Shown: positions 1-8,897 of the stretch, piece after piece
How the letters are laid out: every line of letters begins with the position of its first letter
Numbering within the stretch: the first letter of the stretch is position 1
Assembly: GCF_003719305.1 (NCBI RefSeq)
Contig: NZ_RARC01000013.1
Location: 97,309-161,308, forward strand
DNA from: Mycolicibacterium stellerae
Lineage (GTDB): Bacteria > Actinomycetota > Actinomycetes > Mycobacteriales > Mycobacteriaceae
Reading direction: 5' to 3'
DNA: 64,000 nt
The notes under the pieces: generated by a model
The model's database searches: none
What the model was told of the DNA's origin: nothing
Seen by the model: only the letters and a program-made list of their open reading frames with translations
Position numbers and translations under genes: made by a program

Positions 1-39
1 GGGAAGGGGCGACCCGGTCCGACCACATCCGAGTCTTTC

Positions 40-1314
40 CTAACCAATTGAGGGCGCGCTGCAGATACCGGCTGGTGTCCGGGTGGCTTGGTGGTGTTTG
101 ACGGCTGCTTTCAGGTCGATGTCGTCGTCGGCGGCTTGTTCTGGTGTGAGCGGCATGTCGGAGGCGAGGATCTTTCGGGCGGCCAGGTGATCGCGAGCGG
201 CGTTGACCGATTCGACTGCGACCAGTCGGTCGCTGCGGAAGCAGAAGATCGAGAAACTGCGGTCAGCGATCGATCCGCGAGTGACATAGGAGGTGTAGTC
301 CCGCATCAGACCGGCGATCTGAAGTTTCGACTCGAACTGTTCTGACCAGAACCACGGGATCTGGGCGTATCGGGCCTCGGCGCCCATGATTTGTGCGGCG
401 ACGCAACGCGCTTGGTCGACGGCGTTCTGGACCGATTCCAAGCGGACCTGTTCGCCGGCATCGCGGCAGGGGAAGACGGCGCAGTCGCCGACGGCCCAGA
501 TGTGTGGGTCGGGAGTGCGAAGGTGGTGATCGACGACGATCCCGTTGGCAGCTGGCAGGCCAGCGCGCGCTGCCAGATCACTGTTGGGAATCACCCCGAT
601 GCCAATGACGACGACGTCTGCGGGGGTCACCTGGCCGTCGGAGGTGCGAACGCCGGTGACCCGCCCGTCTACTCCCAGAATCTCCTCAACGGTCGCGTTC
701 ATCCGAATATCCACGCCGTGTCGGGCGTGCTCCGCGGCGAAGTACTCGGACATCGGCGTCGACACTGCCCGTGCCATCACCCTGTCGAATGCTTCGAAGA
801 CGGTGACCGTGATACCGCGTTTGCGCGCCGCGGCAGCAACTTCGAGCCCGATGAAACCGGCCCCGACGACCGCTAATGATTCGCACCTGTTCAACGCGTC
901 CAGCAGGCCGCGAGCGTCATCGACCGTACGTAGATGGTGCACCCCGGCGTTCTTCGTGCCCGGGACCGGCAGCGGCCGGTTACGAGCACCCGTTGCGAGC
1001 ACGAGATGGTGGTAGCCAAGGACTTCGCCCCCGGCCAGTTCAACGCGTCGGTCACTGCGATCGATGGTCACGACCGCGCGCCCGCACCTCAGATCTATCC
1101 CGTGATCGGCGTAATACGCCTCAGGACGCAACGCCAAGGACTCATCGTCATTCTCGGTCAGGTACGCCTTGGAGAGAGGGGGTCGCTGATACGGGATTTC
1201 GCGCTCGTCGCCCACCAACGTCACGGATCCTTGAAACCCGTTCGCACGCAATCGGGTTGCGACCTCAAAGCCTGCTTGTCCGGCTCCGACGATGACCAGA
1301 CGATCGTGGCTCAT
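40..1314 (-). CDS. FAD-dependent ferredoxin reductase of a class I P450 system
   Basis: A 424-residue NAD(P)H:ferredoxin reductase of the putidaredoxin/rubredoxin-reductase type, which would pass electrons from NAD(P)H through FAD to the neighbouring 2Fe-2S ferredoxin. Visible motifs are the N-terminal FAD Rossmann loop GAGQAG, the TGARNRPLPVPG segment, a second dinucleotide loop GAGFIGLEVA for NAD(P)H, and the C-terminal FAD motif AVGDCA. The ATG at 1314 overlaps the ferredoxin stop in an ATGA junction, which fixes the start; the longer reading frame upstream is only ferredoxin shadow. It is the last gene of the P450-ferredoxin-reductase operon. Family is clear; the natural partner P450 is inferred from position. 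Confidence 0.93.
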   Translation of the reverse strand: MSHDRLVIVGAGQAGFEVATRLRANGFQGSVTLVGDEREIPYQRPPLSKAYLTENDDESLALRPEAYYADHGIDLRCGRAVVTIDRSDRRVELAGGEVLGYHHLVLATGARNRPLPVPGTKNAGVHHLRTVDDARGLLDALNRCESLAVVGAGFIGLEVAAAARKRGITVTVFEAFDRVMARAVSTPMSEYFAAEHARHGVDIRMNATVEEILGVDGRVTGVRTSDGQVTPADVVVIGIGVIPNSDLAARAGLPAANGIVVDHHLRTPDPHIWAVGDCAVFPCRDAGEQVRLESVQNAVDQARCVAAQIMGAEARYAQIPWFWSEQFESKLQIAGLMRDYTSYVTRGSIADRSFSIFCFRSDRLVAVESVNAARDHLAARKILASDMPLTPEQAADDDIDLKAAVKHHQATRTPAGICSAPSIG

Positions 1315-1634
1315 ACTTGGGTGGCAGGAAGCCGAACGATCAAGCCGTCCGCCCGGTCGGTGACCACCAACTGGCACGAGAGCCTGCTGGCCTGCGTGCG
1401 TTCGCAGACCGTCTCGTCGAGCATCTCGTCCTCCTCGTCCGAGATCGGTGCGAAACTGTCCGCCCACGCCTCGTCCACATAGACATGACAGGTCGCACAC
1501 ATGGCCTGCCCGCCGCACTCCGCCACGATGCCGTCGATGCCCGCGGCTACTGCTGCCTGCATGATTCGCTTCCCCACGGGAACGTCGATCACCTGTTTGG
1601 TTCCATCGACGTGTAGGTAGGTGACGGAAGGCAT
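1311..1634 (-). CDS. 2Fe-2S ferredoxin, putidaredoxin type
   Basis: A 107-residue plant/vertebrate-type [2Fe-2S] ferredoxin. Cluster ligands are Cys40, Cys46, Cys49 (ECGGQAMCATC) and Cys87 (SRLSCQLV), the C-x5-C-x2-C...C spacing of putidaredoxin and adrenodoxin. Cys77 is an extra, non-ligand cysteine. Acidic residues at 66-70 (SDEEDE region) fit the usual partner-docking face. It overlaps the reductase by four bases and follows the P450 by 70 bases, so it should shuttle electrons between the two. Confidence 0.94.
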   Translation of the reverse strand: MPSVTYLHVDGTKQVIDVPVGKRIMQAAVAAGIDGIVAECGGQAMCATCHVYVDEAWADSFAPISDEEDEMLDETVCERTQASRLSCQLVVTDRADGLIVRLPATQV

Positions 1635-1704
1635 TCTTCTCCCTGTGTTGCGGTGTTCGCTTCGATCAGTTGCAAATCAACTGTGGGACGCAGTGTGCGG
1701 TTGT

Positions 1705-3012
1705 TCAAGGACGATCGGCAGGAACGGGATTCGCGGTGGGATCCCATTCGATGAGCAGGTGTTCGGGTCCACGGAACGAGGTGTTGGGCAGATAGCGGAA
1801 CTCTTGGCCCTCGACCAGACGCATGTGCGGAAGACGTCGCGCGACCTCACCCAGGATGACCTTCATCTCAAGGCGGGCGAGGGTCGCCCCGAGACAGGTG
1901 TGCACGCCGATGCCAAAGGTCAGGTGCCGCCGCGCATTTCCACGGTGAATGTCGAATTCATCGGGATCCGGGAAGATGTCATCATCGCGGTTCGCCGACG
2001 AAGTGACCAGCAGAAGCTTGCCTCCAGCCGGTATCTTCACCCCGCCCACCGTCGTGTCGACGATCGCCCTTCGTCGCCAAGCGACCACCGAACCCGAGTA
2101 CCGAAGACATTCTTCGACCGCCTTCGGAATCAGGTCTGGATTCGCGCAGATCTCATCCCACGCCACACGGTTCTCGAGAAGCGTCCGGAACGCATTCCCG
2201 GTCGCGTTGGTGGTGGTCTCGTGCGCGGCGAAAATGCCGCCCATCACAAGATTCTGTACATAGTTGTCGCTGAACAGATCCGGATGCTGACGCTGCATGT
2301 CGAAGATGTGCGCCATCCACCCCGTCGCGTTGGGATCAGCCTTGACCTTGTCCAGCAACTCGCCTGTGAACTGCCAGTACCGGCCGAAGGTATCGGCAAC
2401 GCGACTCTGCTCCTCGCCGTCGGGTCGGCCCCACGTGAACAAGGCCTGCGACACGCTCAGGCTGCGGACCTTCTCGATGTCCTCATCCGGTGCACCGAGA
2501 AATATCAGCGCGATGATGCAAGGCACTTCGTAGAGCAGATCGTCGACCAAATCTGCCTTACCCATGCGGACTACACGGTCCAGGTAGGAATTGACGACCG
2601 CACGGATCCTCGGTTCGAGCGTTGCAACGCTGTCGGCCCCGAAAGGTTCGGCGAGCAATCTGCGGTGGACGGACTGGTCGTCCTCATTGACGAGCGAATT
2701 GTCGGGGACGTACGCGTACTGGCCAAGGATTTCCATCGCTTCGTCGCTGATGGGCGTGATGGGTTCAAGCGCGATCGTTGCCGAGAACTCATCTGGATTC
2801 TTGAAGACCCGCTTCACGTCTTCGTAGCGCGTCACCACCCAGTAATCCAATTCGGGGCTGTAGAAGACCGGCTCCTCCGCACGCGCTTCACGAAGCGACG
2901 ATGACGGATCGACCTGATAAGGCCCCCTGAACGGATCGAAACCGGCCGCCAATCCAGATACCGGACATCCGTTGGGGCTCAAGGACTTTGACGAGTATTG
3001 CTGAACTGTCAC
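1705..3012 (-). CDS. Cytochrome P450 monooxygenase
   Basis: A 435-residue soluble bacterial cytochrome P450. Diagnostic parts are the I-helix oxygen-activation segment AHETT (263-267), the ExxR pair in ECLR (301-304), and the heme loop FGIGVHTCLG with axial ligand Cys373. It is first in a three-gene operon with its own ferredoxin and ferredoxin reductase, a complete class I electron chain. The N-terminus MTVQQYSSKS needs no membrane anchor. The substrate cannot be read from sequence; the neighbouring aromatic-type hydroxylase and extradiol dioxygenase suggest a terpenoid, steroid-like or aromatic compound (inference). Confidence 0.94.
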   Translation of the reverse strand: MTVQQYSSKSLSPNGCPVSGLAAGFDPFRGPYQVDPSSSLREARAEEPVFYSPELDYWVVTRYEDVKRVFKNPDEFSATIALEPITPISDEAMEILGQYAYVPDNSLVNEDDQSVHRRLLAEPFGADSVATLEPRIRAVVNSYLDRVVRMGKADLVDDLLYEVPCIIALIFLGAPDEDIEKVRSLSVSQALFTWGRPDGEEQSRVADTFGRYWQFTGELLDKVKADPNATGWMAHIFDMQRQHPDLFSDNYVQNLVMGGIFAAHETTTNATGNAFRTLLENRVAWDEICANPDLIPKAVEECLRYSGSVVAWRRRAIVDTTVGGVKIPAGGKLLLVTSSANRDDDIFPDPDEFDIHRGNARRHLTFGIGVHTCLGATLARLEMKVILGEVARRLPHMRLVEGQEFRYLPNTSFRGPEHLLIEWDPTANPVPADRP

Positions 3013-3459
3013 GACACTCCTCCCGAGTGTGATTGCCCACTAAGAGCTACCGGCGGCGGCTTCTAAATGCCCTCAGTTTCGGCGGGGCCGTACGCGGGTT
3101 GGGTCGGGGTTTGGCGCCAAACGAAACAAGGTAAGCCTGGTCGTAACTCCTGGGCATGCATGGAGTGACGACGATCACCAGCTTAACTGTAAGCAGATTT
3201 GAACGTCAATAGGTTGGATCGGACGTGTGCAGTATCCAAGAACCGTGATCCCACAGGCTGAGTCGGCACGATCCCTTGCACCACCACTGAGATTCTGCTT
3301 ACATTTGAAGTCATCGTTGATGGCTGGGTCGACCGTAATCGAAGTTGAGCTGAGAAGACGCAACGCCAATTGCCAGGTGGCGATCAGATCGCCTCTCGTG
3401 ACTTGAATCGACCTCTGGGTACTGCGTGAAGTGAATGTCTGATGGATGAGGGAGTCCTG
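3013..3459. promoter_or_regulatory. Divergent promoter region with a 10-bp inverted repeat
   Basis: This 447-base stretch separates the leftward P450 operon from the rightward hydroxylase and should hold both promoters. No gene was found. The most notable feature is TGTAAGCAGA at 3188-3197 and its exact inverse TCTGCTTACA at 3294-3303, each followed by a similar TTTGAA(C)GTC flank. They could be two copies of one operator in opposite orientation, or the ends of a small mobile-element relic. Confidence 0.45.
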
Positions 3460-4671
3460 ATGTCCGTTGTAGATGTCCAGCCGGTAGCCGACACCGCCAC
3501 CGCCGCAACCGATTACGTTGCGATCGCGCGTGAGATGCGTTCCCGCTTGCAGGAGCGGGCGCCGTGGGCGGATCGTGAGCGACGGCTGCCGGAGGAAACA
3601 GTTCGCGAACTCATCGACACCGGCATGTTCACGTTGACGATGCCGAAGTCGTGCGGGGGCGCGGGGATGACGATGGCCGACTATTCGGATGTTCAGTTCG
3701 AGTTGGGTCAGGGTTGTCTGTCGACTGCGTGGGTGCAGATGATTATCGGATGCGTGAACCATGTGGCGATGATTTCGCTGGGCGAGGAGGGTCGCGCTGA
3801 CGTTCTGGGGTCGGTGGACGACCTGAGGATGTGCTCGGTGCTGGCGGCCAAGGGATCTGCCAAACGCGTCGAGGGCGGCTGGGTGGTCAATGGCAAGTGG
3901 CCCTCGGCGTCGGGTTCGCTGCATTCGAGCTGGGGCATGGTGGGTTGTCTGTTGCAGGAGCGCGACGGCTACCCCGCCGGTGTCGGTTCGGCGTTCATGC
4001 CGATTTCGGATGACAACGGTATTCAGATCAAGGAGACCTGGTTCGTCACCGGTATGCGGGGGACCGGCAGCAACATGATCGTCGCTGAAGACGTGTTCGT
4101 GCCCGATCACCTCATGGCCCTGCAGTCCGATATCGCCGAGAAGGAGTTCTGGGGCCCGGACACCGAACCCGCCGAGCGCTGGGAGTTCGCGCCGCAGTTC
4201 GGTCTGGCCCTGATGGGACCGGCCCTCGGTGGGGCCGAGGCGCTGTTCGAGGGGGTGGCGGCCAACATGAGCAAGCGTGGTGTGGCGGAGTTCGATTTCC
4301 CCCGGCAGGTCGATTCCTCGGTCGTGTTGGGACAGCTCGGGCAGGCGCGCATCCTGCTGGACAGCGCTCGACTGCAGACCCGGCGCGGGATCGCGGCGCT
4401 GGAGGAGACGACACTGCAGCGTCCTATGACGTACAACGAGCGCGCTCGCTGCCGGGCCGATGCGGGTTTCGCGGCCAGTCAGGTCCGGGCCGCAATGAGT
4501 GCGTGGCTCGACATCGCCGGCAGTGCGATGTTCTCTGAAACAGCTCCGCTGGAACGGATTTGGCGGGACCTCTCGGTCGTGACCCGGCACCCGATGCTCA
4601 ACACGAAGCTCACCAACGAGATCCTTGGTCGGGCACTTAGCGACCAGCCCAACATCACACACTTCGTGTGA
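3460..4671 (+). CDS. HsaA-like flavin-dependent hydroxylase (acyl-CoA dehydrogenase fold)
   Basis: A 403-residue member of the acyl-CoA dehydrogenase-fold (group D) two-component flavin monooxygenases, related to HsaA, the C2 component of 4-hydroxyphenylacetate hydroxylase, and DszC. The oxygenase would use reduced flavin from a separate reductase to hydroxylate a phenolic ring. Family signs are the N-terminal DRERRLPEETV and PKSCGGAGM segments, the middle VNGKWPSASGS and VTGMRGTGSN stretches, and the C-terminal HPMLNTKLTNEILGRAL. The general-base glutamate of true dehydrogenases is not evident. The start at 3460 is chosen because GAGGGAG lies just upstream; an in-frame ATG at 3442 has no such signal. 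No flavin reductase adjoins it; the nearest is at 33517. Confidence 0.85.
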   Translation: MSVVDVQPVADTATAATDYVAIAREMRSRLQERAPWADRERRLPEETVRELIDTGMFTLTMPKSCGGAGMTMADYSDVQFELGQGCLSTAWVQMIIGCVNHVAMISLGEEGRADVLGSVDDLRMCSVLAAKGSAKRVEGGWVVNGKWPSASGSLHSSWGMVGCLLQERDGYPAGVGSAFMPISDDNGIQIKETWFVTGMRGTGSNMIVAEDVFVPDHLMALQSDIAEKEFWGPDTEPAERWEFAPQFGLALMGPALGGAEALFEGVAANMSKRGVAEFDFPRQVDSSVVLGQLGQARILLDSARLQTRRGIAALEETTLQRPMTYNERARCRADAGFAASQVRAAMSAWLDIAGSAMFSETAPLERIWRDLSVVTRHPMLNTKLTNEILGRALSDQPNITHFV

Positions 4672-4780
4672 TGCGACGCCTGGCGTTCCACACCTCACGG
4701 CACCGCATCGCACGGTGAGAACGGGGACAACGAGCAGGGAGTGTCGTGGTAATGGTGTAAGTGGCGACAGTCGTGAACGG

Positions 4781-4888
4781 GCAGGTCGTGGAAGTGGCAA
4801 CTCCCGCAGCGGGACCCGCTACAAGACCGTCCTGACCGACGCGTGCGGCAGCATAGAGATCGATGTGCCACACGATCGCTCCGGAGAC
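4781..4888 (+). pseudogene. IS256-family transposase remnant
   Basis: About 36 codons match the conserved N-terminal third of IS256/mutator transposases: GRGSGNSRSGTRYKTVLTD followed by SIEIDVPHDRSGD (family consensus is roughly GNSRNGTRSKTVLTE...VEIDVPRDR). Homology stops abruptly on both sides. A GGTGTAAG string at about 4752, common near the ends of such elements, may mark the original left end. The rest of the 475-base gap 4672-5146 holds nothing I can identify. Confidence 0.6.
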
Positions 4889-5146
4889 GCGCCCGCCGCT
4901 CAAGGATCTGCACGCTCACCAGCGCTCAACAGGAATTACGGGACACCCGGAAAGACACCATCCAGTCCAACAACTTGGCTGTATTCCCCCGTCGCATTTC
5001 ACCCTGCAACCCGGAGCCATCGCAGGGCCGGAGGCGAGGGGATCGCTGGAACGAAATCCGCGAGGCCCGACCCGTCAGTAGCTCCGGCGAATGTACTACT
5101 CATTTAGACGGACATCAGTGCGGCTCGCTCGATGATCTTGGGTGTC

Positions 5147-5548
5147 TCAGGGTGCGGGCAGTGCCGCGATGAGGGGGCCGAGCGCAACGCTGTCGAAGTA
5201 TTCATCCACGCGTCTGATCCGATCACCGTCGACGGTCACCAAGAGCGCGCTGCGCAGGACAGCCTCGCCACCGTCGCGCAGTGTGTAGGTATTCATCTGG
5301 GTCTGAACGAATCCGGTGTCGGTGGCGCTGCGCGAGAGGACCTCGATGCGGCAGTCTGATACCGAGGCGATGGCGGTGACCAGGGGTTCGAGTTGGTCCA
5401 CGGACAGCTCGACGGCTTCCGTGCAGTGCCAAATCACGGCGTCGGGGGTGTAGAGCTCTCGGATGGCGCGCATGTCGGCAGAAGCGATCGCCGCAGTGAA
5501 CCGGTCCGCGACCGAGTTGATGTGCGACGAGGCGACGGAGTCGGACAT
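5147..5548 (-). CDS. SnoaL-like / NTF2-fold protein
   Basis: A 133-residue small alpha+beta barrel (SnoaL-like, NTF2 superfamily) protein, a fold used by polyketide cyclases, ketosteroid isomerases and uncharacterised helpers. The pattern FTAAIASADMRAIRELYTPDAVIWH then VDQLEPLVTAI and a C-terminal RIRRVDEYFDS is typical. Start 5548 is supported by AGGAG just upstream; a longer upstream reading is unsupported. It is downstream of and co-directional with the extradiol dioxygenase (59-base gap), so a role in the same ring-degradation route is likely but unproven. Confidence 0.75.
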   Translation of the reverse strand: MSDSVASSHINSVADRFTAAIASADMRAIRELYTPDAVIWHCTEAVELSVDQLEPLVTAIASVSDCRIEVLSRSATDTGFVQTQMNTYTLRDGGEAVLRSALLVTVDGDRIRRVDEYFDSVALGPLIAALPAP

Positions 5549-5607
5549 GTGAGCTCCTGGAAGGTTGGGCGGCGGAAGCCGGCGAGGCGCCTTCGCGAGG
5601 TGGGCGT

Positions 5608-6531
5608 TCAGCCTGGCTGATGGGCGCCGGTCATGATCTCCGCGAGATCGTCTGGTGCGAGGAAGGACGGTGGCGGTGGGGGCCCCCAGTTGAAAAGGCC
5701 GCGGGCGCCTGCCAGGGTCTCCGGTGACCACAGCTGATCGTCGATGATGCTGTCCATGTCGGAGTAGTACTCGGAGAAGTTGCCGGCCGGGTCCTTGAGA
5801 TACCAGAAGAAGTTCGAGCCGGCGTGGTGACGTCCCAGGCCCCAGACGTGGCGTTCGGGGTTGCCCTCCAACATCGCCGAGGCGCCTCGACCGACTTCGT
5901 CGATGTCGTCAACCTGCCAGGAGCTGTGGTGCAGAAAGGCGACCGGAGCATTCAGCACCAGGAGGTTGTGGTGGTCGGTCGAGCAGCGCAGGAAGGCTCC
6001 GTGGTCCTTTATCCTGTCGCTGACTTTGAAGCCGATCACGTCGACGAAGAACGTCGTACTTGCCTCGAAGTCCGTCGTCCCGAGTACGACGTGGCCCAGC
6101 TTGCGGGGTCGCACCGCGGTATCCCGCAGCACGCCAGGAGCTCGTCCGTTCTGGCGTTCGATTCTGCCTGGCCCGTTGTACGGCGTCGCGGGAGTGTGGG
6201 GCTGCAGGAGCGGCTCGGCCACGGTTACGACGATGCGGGTTCCGGTGACGGGTTCGATGGTGGTGACGCTGGTCCCGTCGGTCTGCACCGGTGCCCCCGT
6301 GGCCCGCAGTCGGTGCACGACTTCAGTGATGTCGCCGGGATGTTCAGCGCCGATGCCAATTTCGATCAGGCGTCGGGAGGGGGCCCCCGTCACTCTGAGT
6401 TGCTGACCGCCGTCGGTACTGGACAGCCAGCCGTCCGCTCCCGGCGTGAGGCCGAATTCCGTGTAGTACGCGATGGTCTCGTCGACGTTGGGCACGCCCA
6501 TGGTGAGCGCGGTCAGCCGGTGGAGCGGCAT
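5608..6531 (-). CDS. Type I extradiol (VOC) ring-cleavage dioxygenase
   Basis: A 307-residue two-domain vicinal-oxygen-chelate protein of the BphC/HsaC extradiol dioxygenase type. The C-terminal, catalytic half carries the Fe(II) facial triad pattern: His147 (KLGHVVLG), His201 or His202 (FLHHSSW) and Glu254 (FSEYYSD). The N-terminal half (4-105) is the degenerate VOC repeat. Family members cleave a catechol ring next to the hydroxyls. It is the first gene of a leftward pair with the SnoaL protein; its likely promoter is at 6675-6719. Specificity is unknown. Confidence 0.85.
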   Translation of the reverse strand: MPLHRLTALTMGVPNVDETIAYYTEFGLTPGADGWLSSTDGGQQLRVTGAPSRRLIEIGIGAEHPGDITEVVHRLRATGAPVQTDGTSVTTIEPVTGTRIVVTVAEPLLQPHTPATPYNGPGRIERQNGRAPGVLRDTAVRPRKLGHVVLGTTDFEASTTFFVDVIGFKVSDRIKDHGAFLRCSTDHHNLLVLNAPVAFLHHSSWQVDDIDEVGRGASAMLEGNPERHVWGLGRHHAGSNFFWYLKDPAGNFSEYYSDMDSIIDDQLWSPETLAGARGLFNWGPPPPPSFLAPDDLAEIMTGAHQPG

Positions 6532-6674
6532 CGATACCGTCCTTTCGAGTCGCGGATTGGGCGGGGCAAATCCGAAGCGGACGGGTGCTTCTCGCCGCCG
6601 AACACCGGCGCGCCGCCGGGCCGAGGACGGCCTGAGTCATTCCAACGTGTCGTGCCTCACTTAGTGCGCGTCTA

Positions 6675-6719
6675 TTTTTACGCCCGATATACGAAGACGT
6701 CAACAGTTTTCGAAAATAT
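6675..6719 (-). promoter_or_regulatory. Promoter and TTCGAA element upstream of the VOC operon
   Basis: Read leftward, a -35-like TTGACG (6698-6703) is followed after 17 bases by TAAAAA (6675-6680). Just upstream of the -35 lies ATATTTTCGAAAACTG, centred on a TTCGAA palindrome. The combined 21-base block is strongly alike to the one ahead of mscR at 26948, which argues that it is a regulated promoter. It is the most AT-rich part of the 724-base gap 6532-7255. Confidence 0.55.
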
Positions 6720-7068
6720 AGAGTTGGATCGTTTTACTGCGTGGTCGAGGCGGCTCCCGTCGGATGCGGTTGCCCTTGTCCCCACGGGTGCGAACACACG
6801 CGACCAGCCACCGAACATGCGTGCAGAGTCCGGGGCCCATACGCTCAACAAACACCAGGGCGTCCCAGCACCGTCAGATAGACCGGGCGGGCGAGTCCCC
6901 ATTGGATAACCCATGAACATGGGTGAGTGGGCCCCGGCTCGCAACGTCCGACGCACCGCCGAGGGCCCACCACACCGTCAAGTCCTCTCCGAGCGTGTCC
7001 GCCCGCAGTGGGAGGCCGTTAGCGAGCGGTCCGAAGGTAGCCGCCGATGGGGCAGACCTTTTAGGCGT

Positions 7069-7109
7069 GCGCATTTCTGCATCCCGGGGTCGCAGTTCTG
7101 GCGATTGCC
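7069..7109 (+). promoter_or_regulatory. Conserved 41-bp upstream block, copy 1
   Basis: A 41-base ungapped block shared with 11182-11222 (about 31 identical positions, including GCATCCC and TCGCAGTTC). It lies about 150 bases upstream of the aldehyde dehydrogenase. The LysR gene at 10164 sits between the two copies, so a LysR target is the simplest reading. No other function was seen in the gap 6720-7255. Confidence 0.5.
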
Positions 7110-7255
7110 AGAGCATGCCGACGGGGCGCACCGTCGAATGACGCACCCATGACCGCATGAACGCGTTGAGGGCCGGTTGCGTTGTCACACACTGTGATCC
7201 GCCCGTCATCCCGTGGCCACCGTAGGTGGCGATGTTCGTTGAAGGAGCCTTGTCC

Positions 7256-8758
7256 ATGACATCCGCCGCGACCCGCCCCCACGAGCTCAAGATTCCCGGC
7301 GCACGCGACTACCTGATGTTCGTCGATGGGGCGTGGGTGTCGGCGCTCGATGGTGCGTACAGCGATGTGACCACACCGATTCTTCGCGAGCATGTGATCG
7401 CCCGAGTGCCCGCCGCCTCGGCTGCGGACGTCGACCGGGCGGTGCGCGCGGCACGTGCGGCGTTCCCCGCGTGGCGATCTCAGCACTTCACCAGCCGCGC
7501 CAGCGTTCTCCTCAAGATCGCCGACGCAATCGAAGGCCGATCCGAGGAGCTGGCCAGGCTGACCGCATTGGACACCGGCAATGCGCTGCGCACCCAGGCC
7601 AGACCTGAGGTGGCCACGCTGGTCAACCTGTTCCGATTCTTCGCCGGCGTTGCCGGCGAGGTGAAGGGCACCGTGCTGCCCGCCGGTGACGACCAGCTGC
7701 AGTACACCCGCCTGGAGCCATTGGGCGTGGTCGGATGCATCCTGCCATGGAATTCGCCGTTGATGATCGCCGGCTTCAAGATTCCAGCGGCGCTGGCAGC
7801 GGGTAACACGGTGGTCGTCAAGGCTGCCGAGGCGGCCCCGTTGAGCGTGCTGGCACTGGCCGAGATCTGCGCCGAGTACTTGCCTGCCGGTGTTCTCAAC
7901 GTGTTGACCGGGACAGGACCCATCGCCGGGGAGGCGCTGGTGCAGCACCCCGGCGTCGACAAGGTGTCGTTCACCGGTTCGACCGAGGTAGGCAAGCATG
8001 TTGCGCGGGCGGCCGCTGGGCGGTTGGCGCACGCCTCGTTGGAACTGGGAGGCAAGAACCCCTCGATCGTGTTCCCGGACGTGAGGGTCGACGACGACTT
8101 CATCGCCAACCTGCTGCTGTCGACTCGCGTCCACCGCCAAGGCCAGAGCTGCACCGCCGGATCGCGACTGTTCCTGCACCGCGACGTCCACGACGAGGTG
8201 CTCGACCGGTTGGTGTCGGCCCTGGCCGCGCTGAAAGTCGGCAATCCATTGTCCGAATCCACCGACATGGGCGCCATCGTCAACGGTACGCAGTTCGCCT
8301 CGGTGTGCGAATTCCTCGACGACGGCTTCAACGCCTCGAAAGTCGTTGTTGCGCTTGACGGATCCTCCGCCACGATGACCGACACCGACGGTTACTACAT
8401 GGCCCCCACCGTGTTCACCGGCGCGGACAACTCCTGGCGGCTGGCGCGGGAGGAGATCTTCGGCCCTGCACTGGTGGTGATCCCGTGGACCGACCATGCC
8501 GAGGCCGTCGCCATGGCCAACGATTCGCACTACGGACTGGCTGCGTACGTCTGGACCCGTGATCTGGATCTGGCGTTGTCGACCGCCCATGCCCTCGAGA
8601 CCGGGTGGGTGCAGGTGAACCAGGGCGGCGGCCAGATGGTCGGGCAATCCTATGGTGGGTACAAGCAGAGCGGCGTGGGCCGCGAGCTGTCCGTGGAGGG
8701 CATGATCGCCGGCTTCACGCAGACCAAGCAGGTCAACGTCCGCGTGCGTTCCCTGTGA
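7256..8758 (+). CDS. NAD(P)-dependent aldehyde dehydrogenase
   Basis: A 500-residue class 1/2-type aldehyde dehydrogenase that oxidises an aldehyde to the acid. General-base Glu263 lies in LELGGKNPS and nucleophile Cys299 in GQSCTAGSR; the oxyanion/cofactor segment is PWNSPLMIAGFK. The cysteine context is that of hydrolytic enzymes and not that of CoA-acylating MmsA. Start 7256 has GAAGGAG eight bases upstream; the in-frame 7226 start does not. It leads a rightward cluster with CaiB, LysR, a 3-hydroxyisobutyrate dehydrogenase and a 3-hydroxyisobutyryl-CoA hydrolase, so a branched C4 aldehyde is plausible. Confidence 0.92.
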   Translation: MTSAATRPHELKIPGARDYLMFVDGAWVSALDGAYSDVTTPILREHVIARVPAASAADVDRAVRAARAAFPAWRSQHFTSRASVLLKIADAIEGRSEELARLTALDTGNALRTQARPEVATLVNLFRFFAGVAGEVKGTVLPAGDDQLQYTRLEPLGVVGCILPWNSPLMIAGFKIPAALAAGNTVVVKAAEAAPLSVLALAEICAEYLPAGVLNVLTGTGPIAGEALVQHPGVDKVSFTGSTEVGKHVARAAAGRLAHASLELGGKNPSIVFPDVRVDDDFIANLLLSTRVHRQGQSCTAGSRLFLHRDVHDEVLDRLVSALAALKVGNPLSESTDMGAIVNGTQFASVCEFLDDGFNASKVVVALDGSSATMTDTDGYYMAPTVFTGADNSWRLAREEIFGPALVVIPWTDHAEAVAMANDSHYGLAAYVWTRDLDLALSTAHALETGWVQVNQGGGQMVGQSYGGYKQSGVGRELSVEGMIAGFTQTKQVNVRVRSL

Positions 8759-8897
8759 CGTCCCAAATCGGGACCGGACTCCGAACAACCGCCGAATCGA
8801 CCATCACCGCCTTGGCGGAAGGCGCCCCGTCGCCGCAACGCTGCGGTACCAGCGACCACGAGCGGCCCCGGACGTGCTGCTCCGACAGGAGAGGCAC

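Noticed and set aside
1..39. Possible gene end at the left edge
   Set aside because: Only 39 bases precede the reductase stop; too little to call anything.
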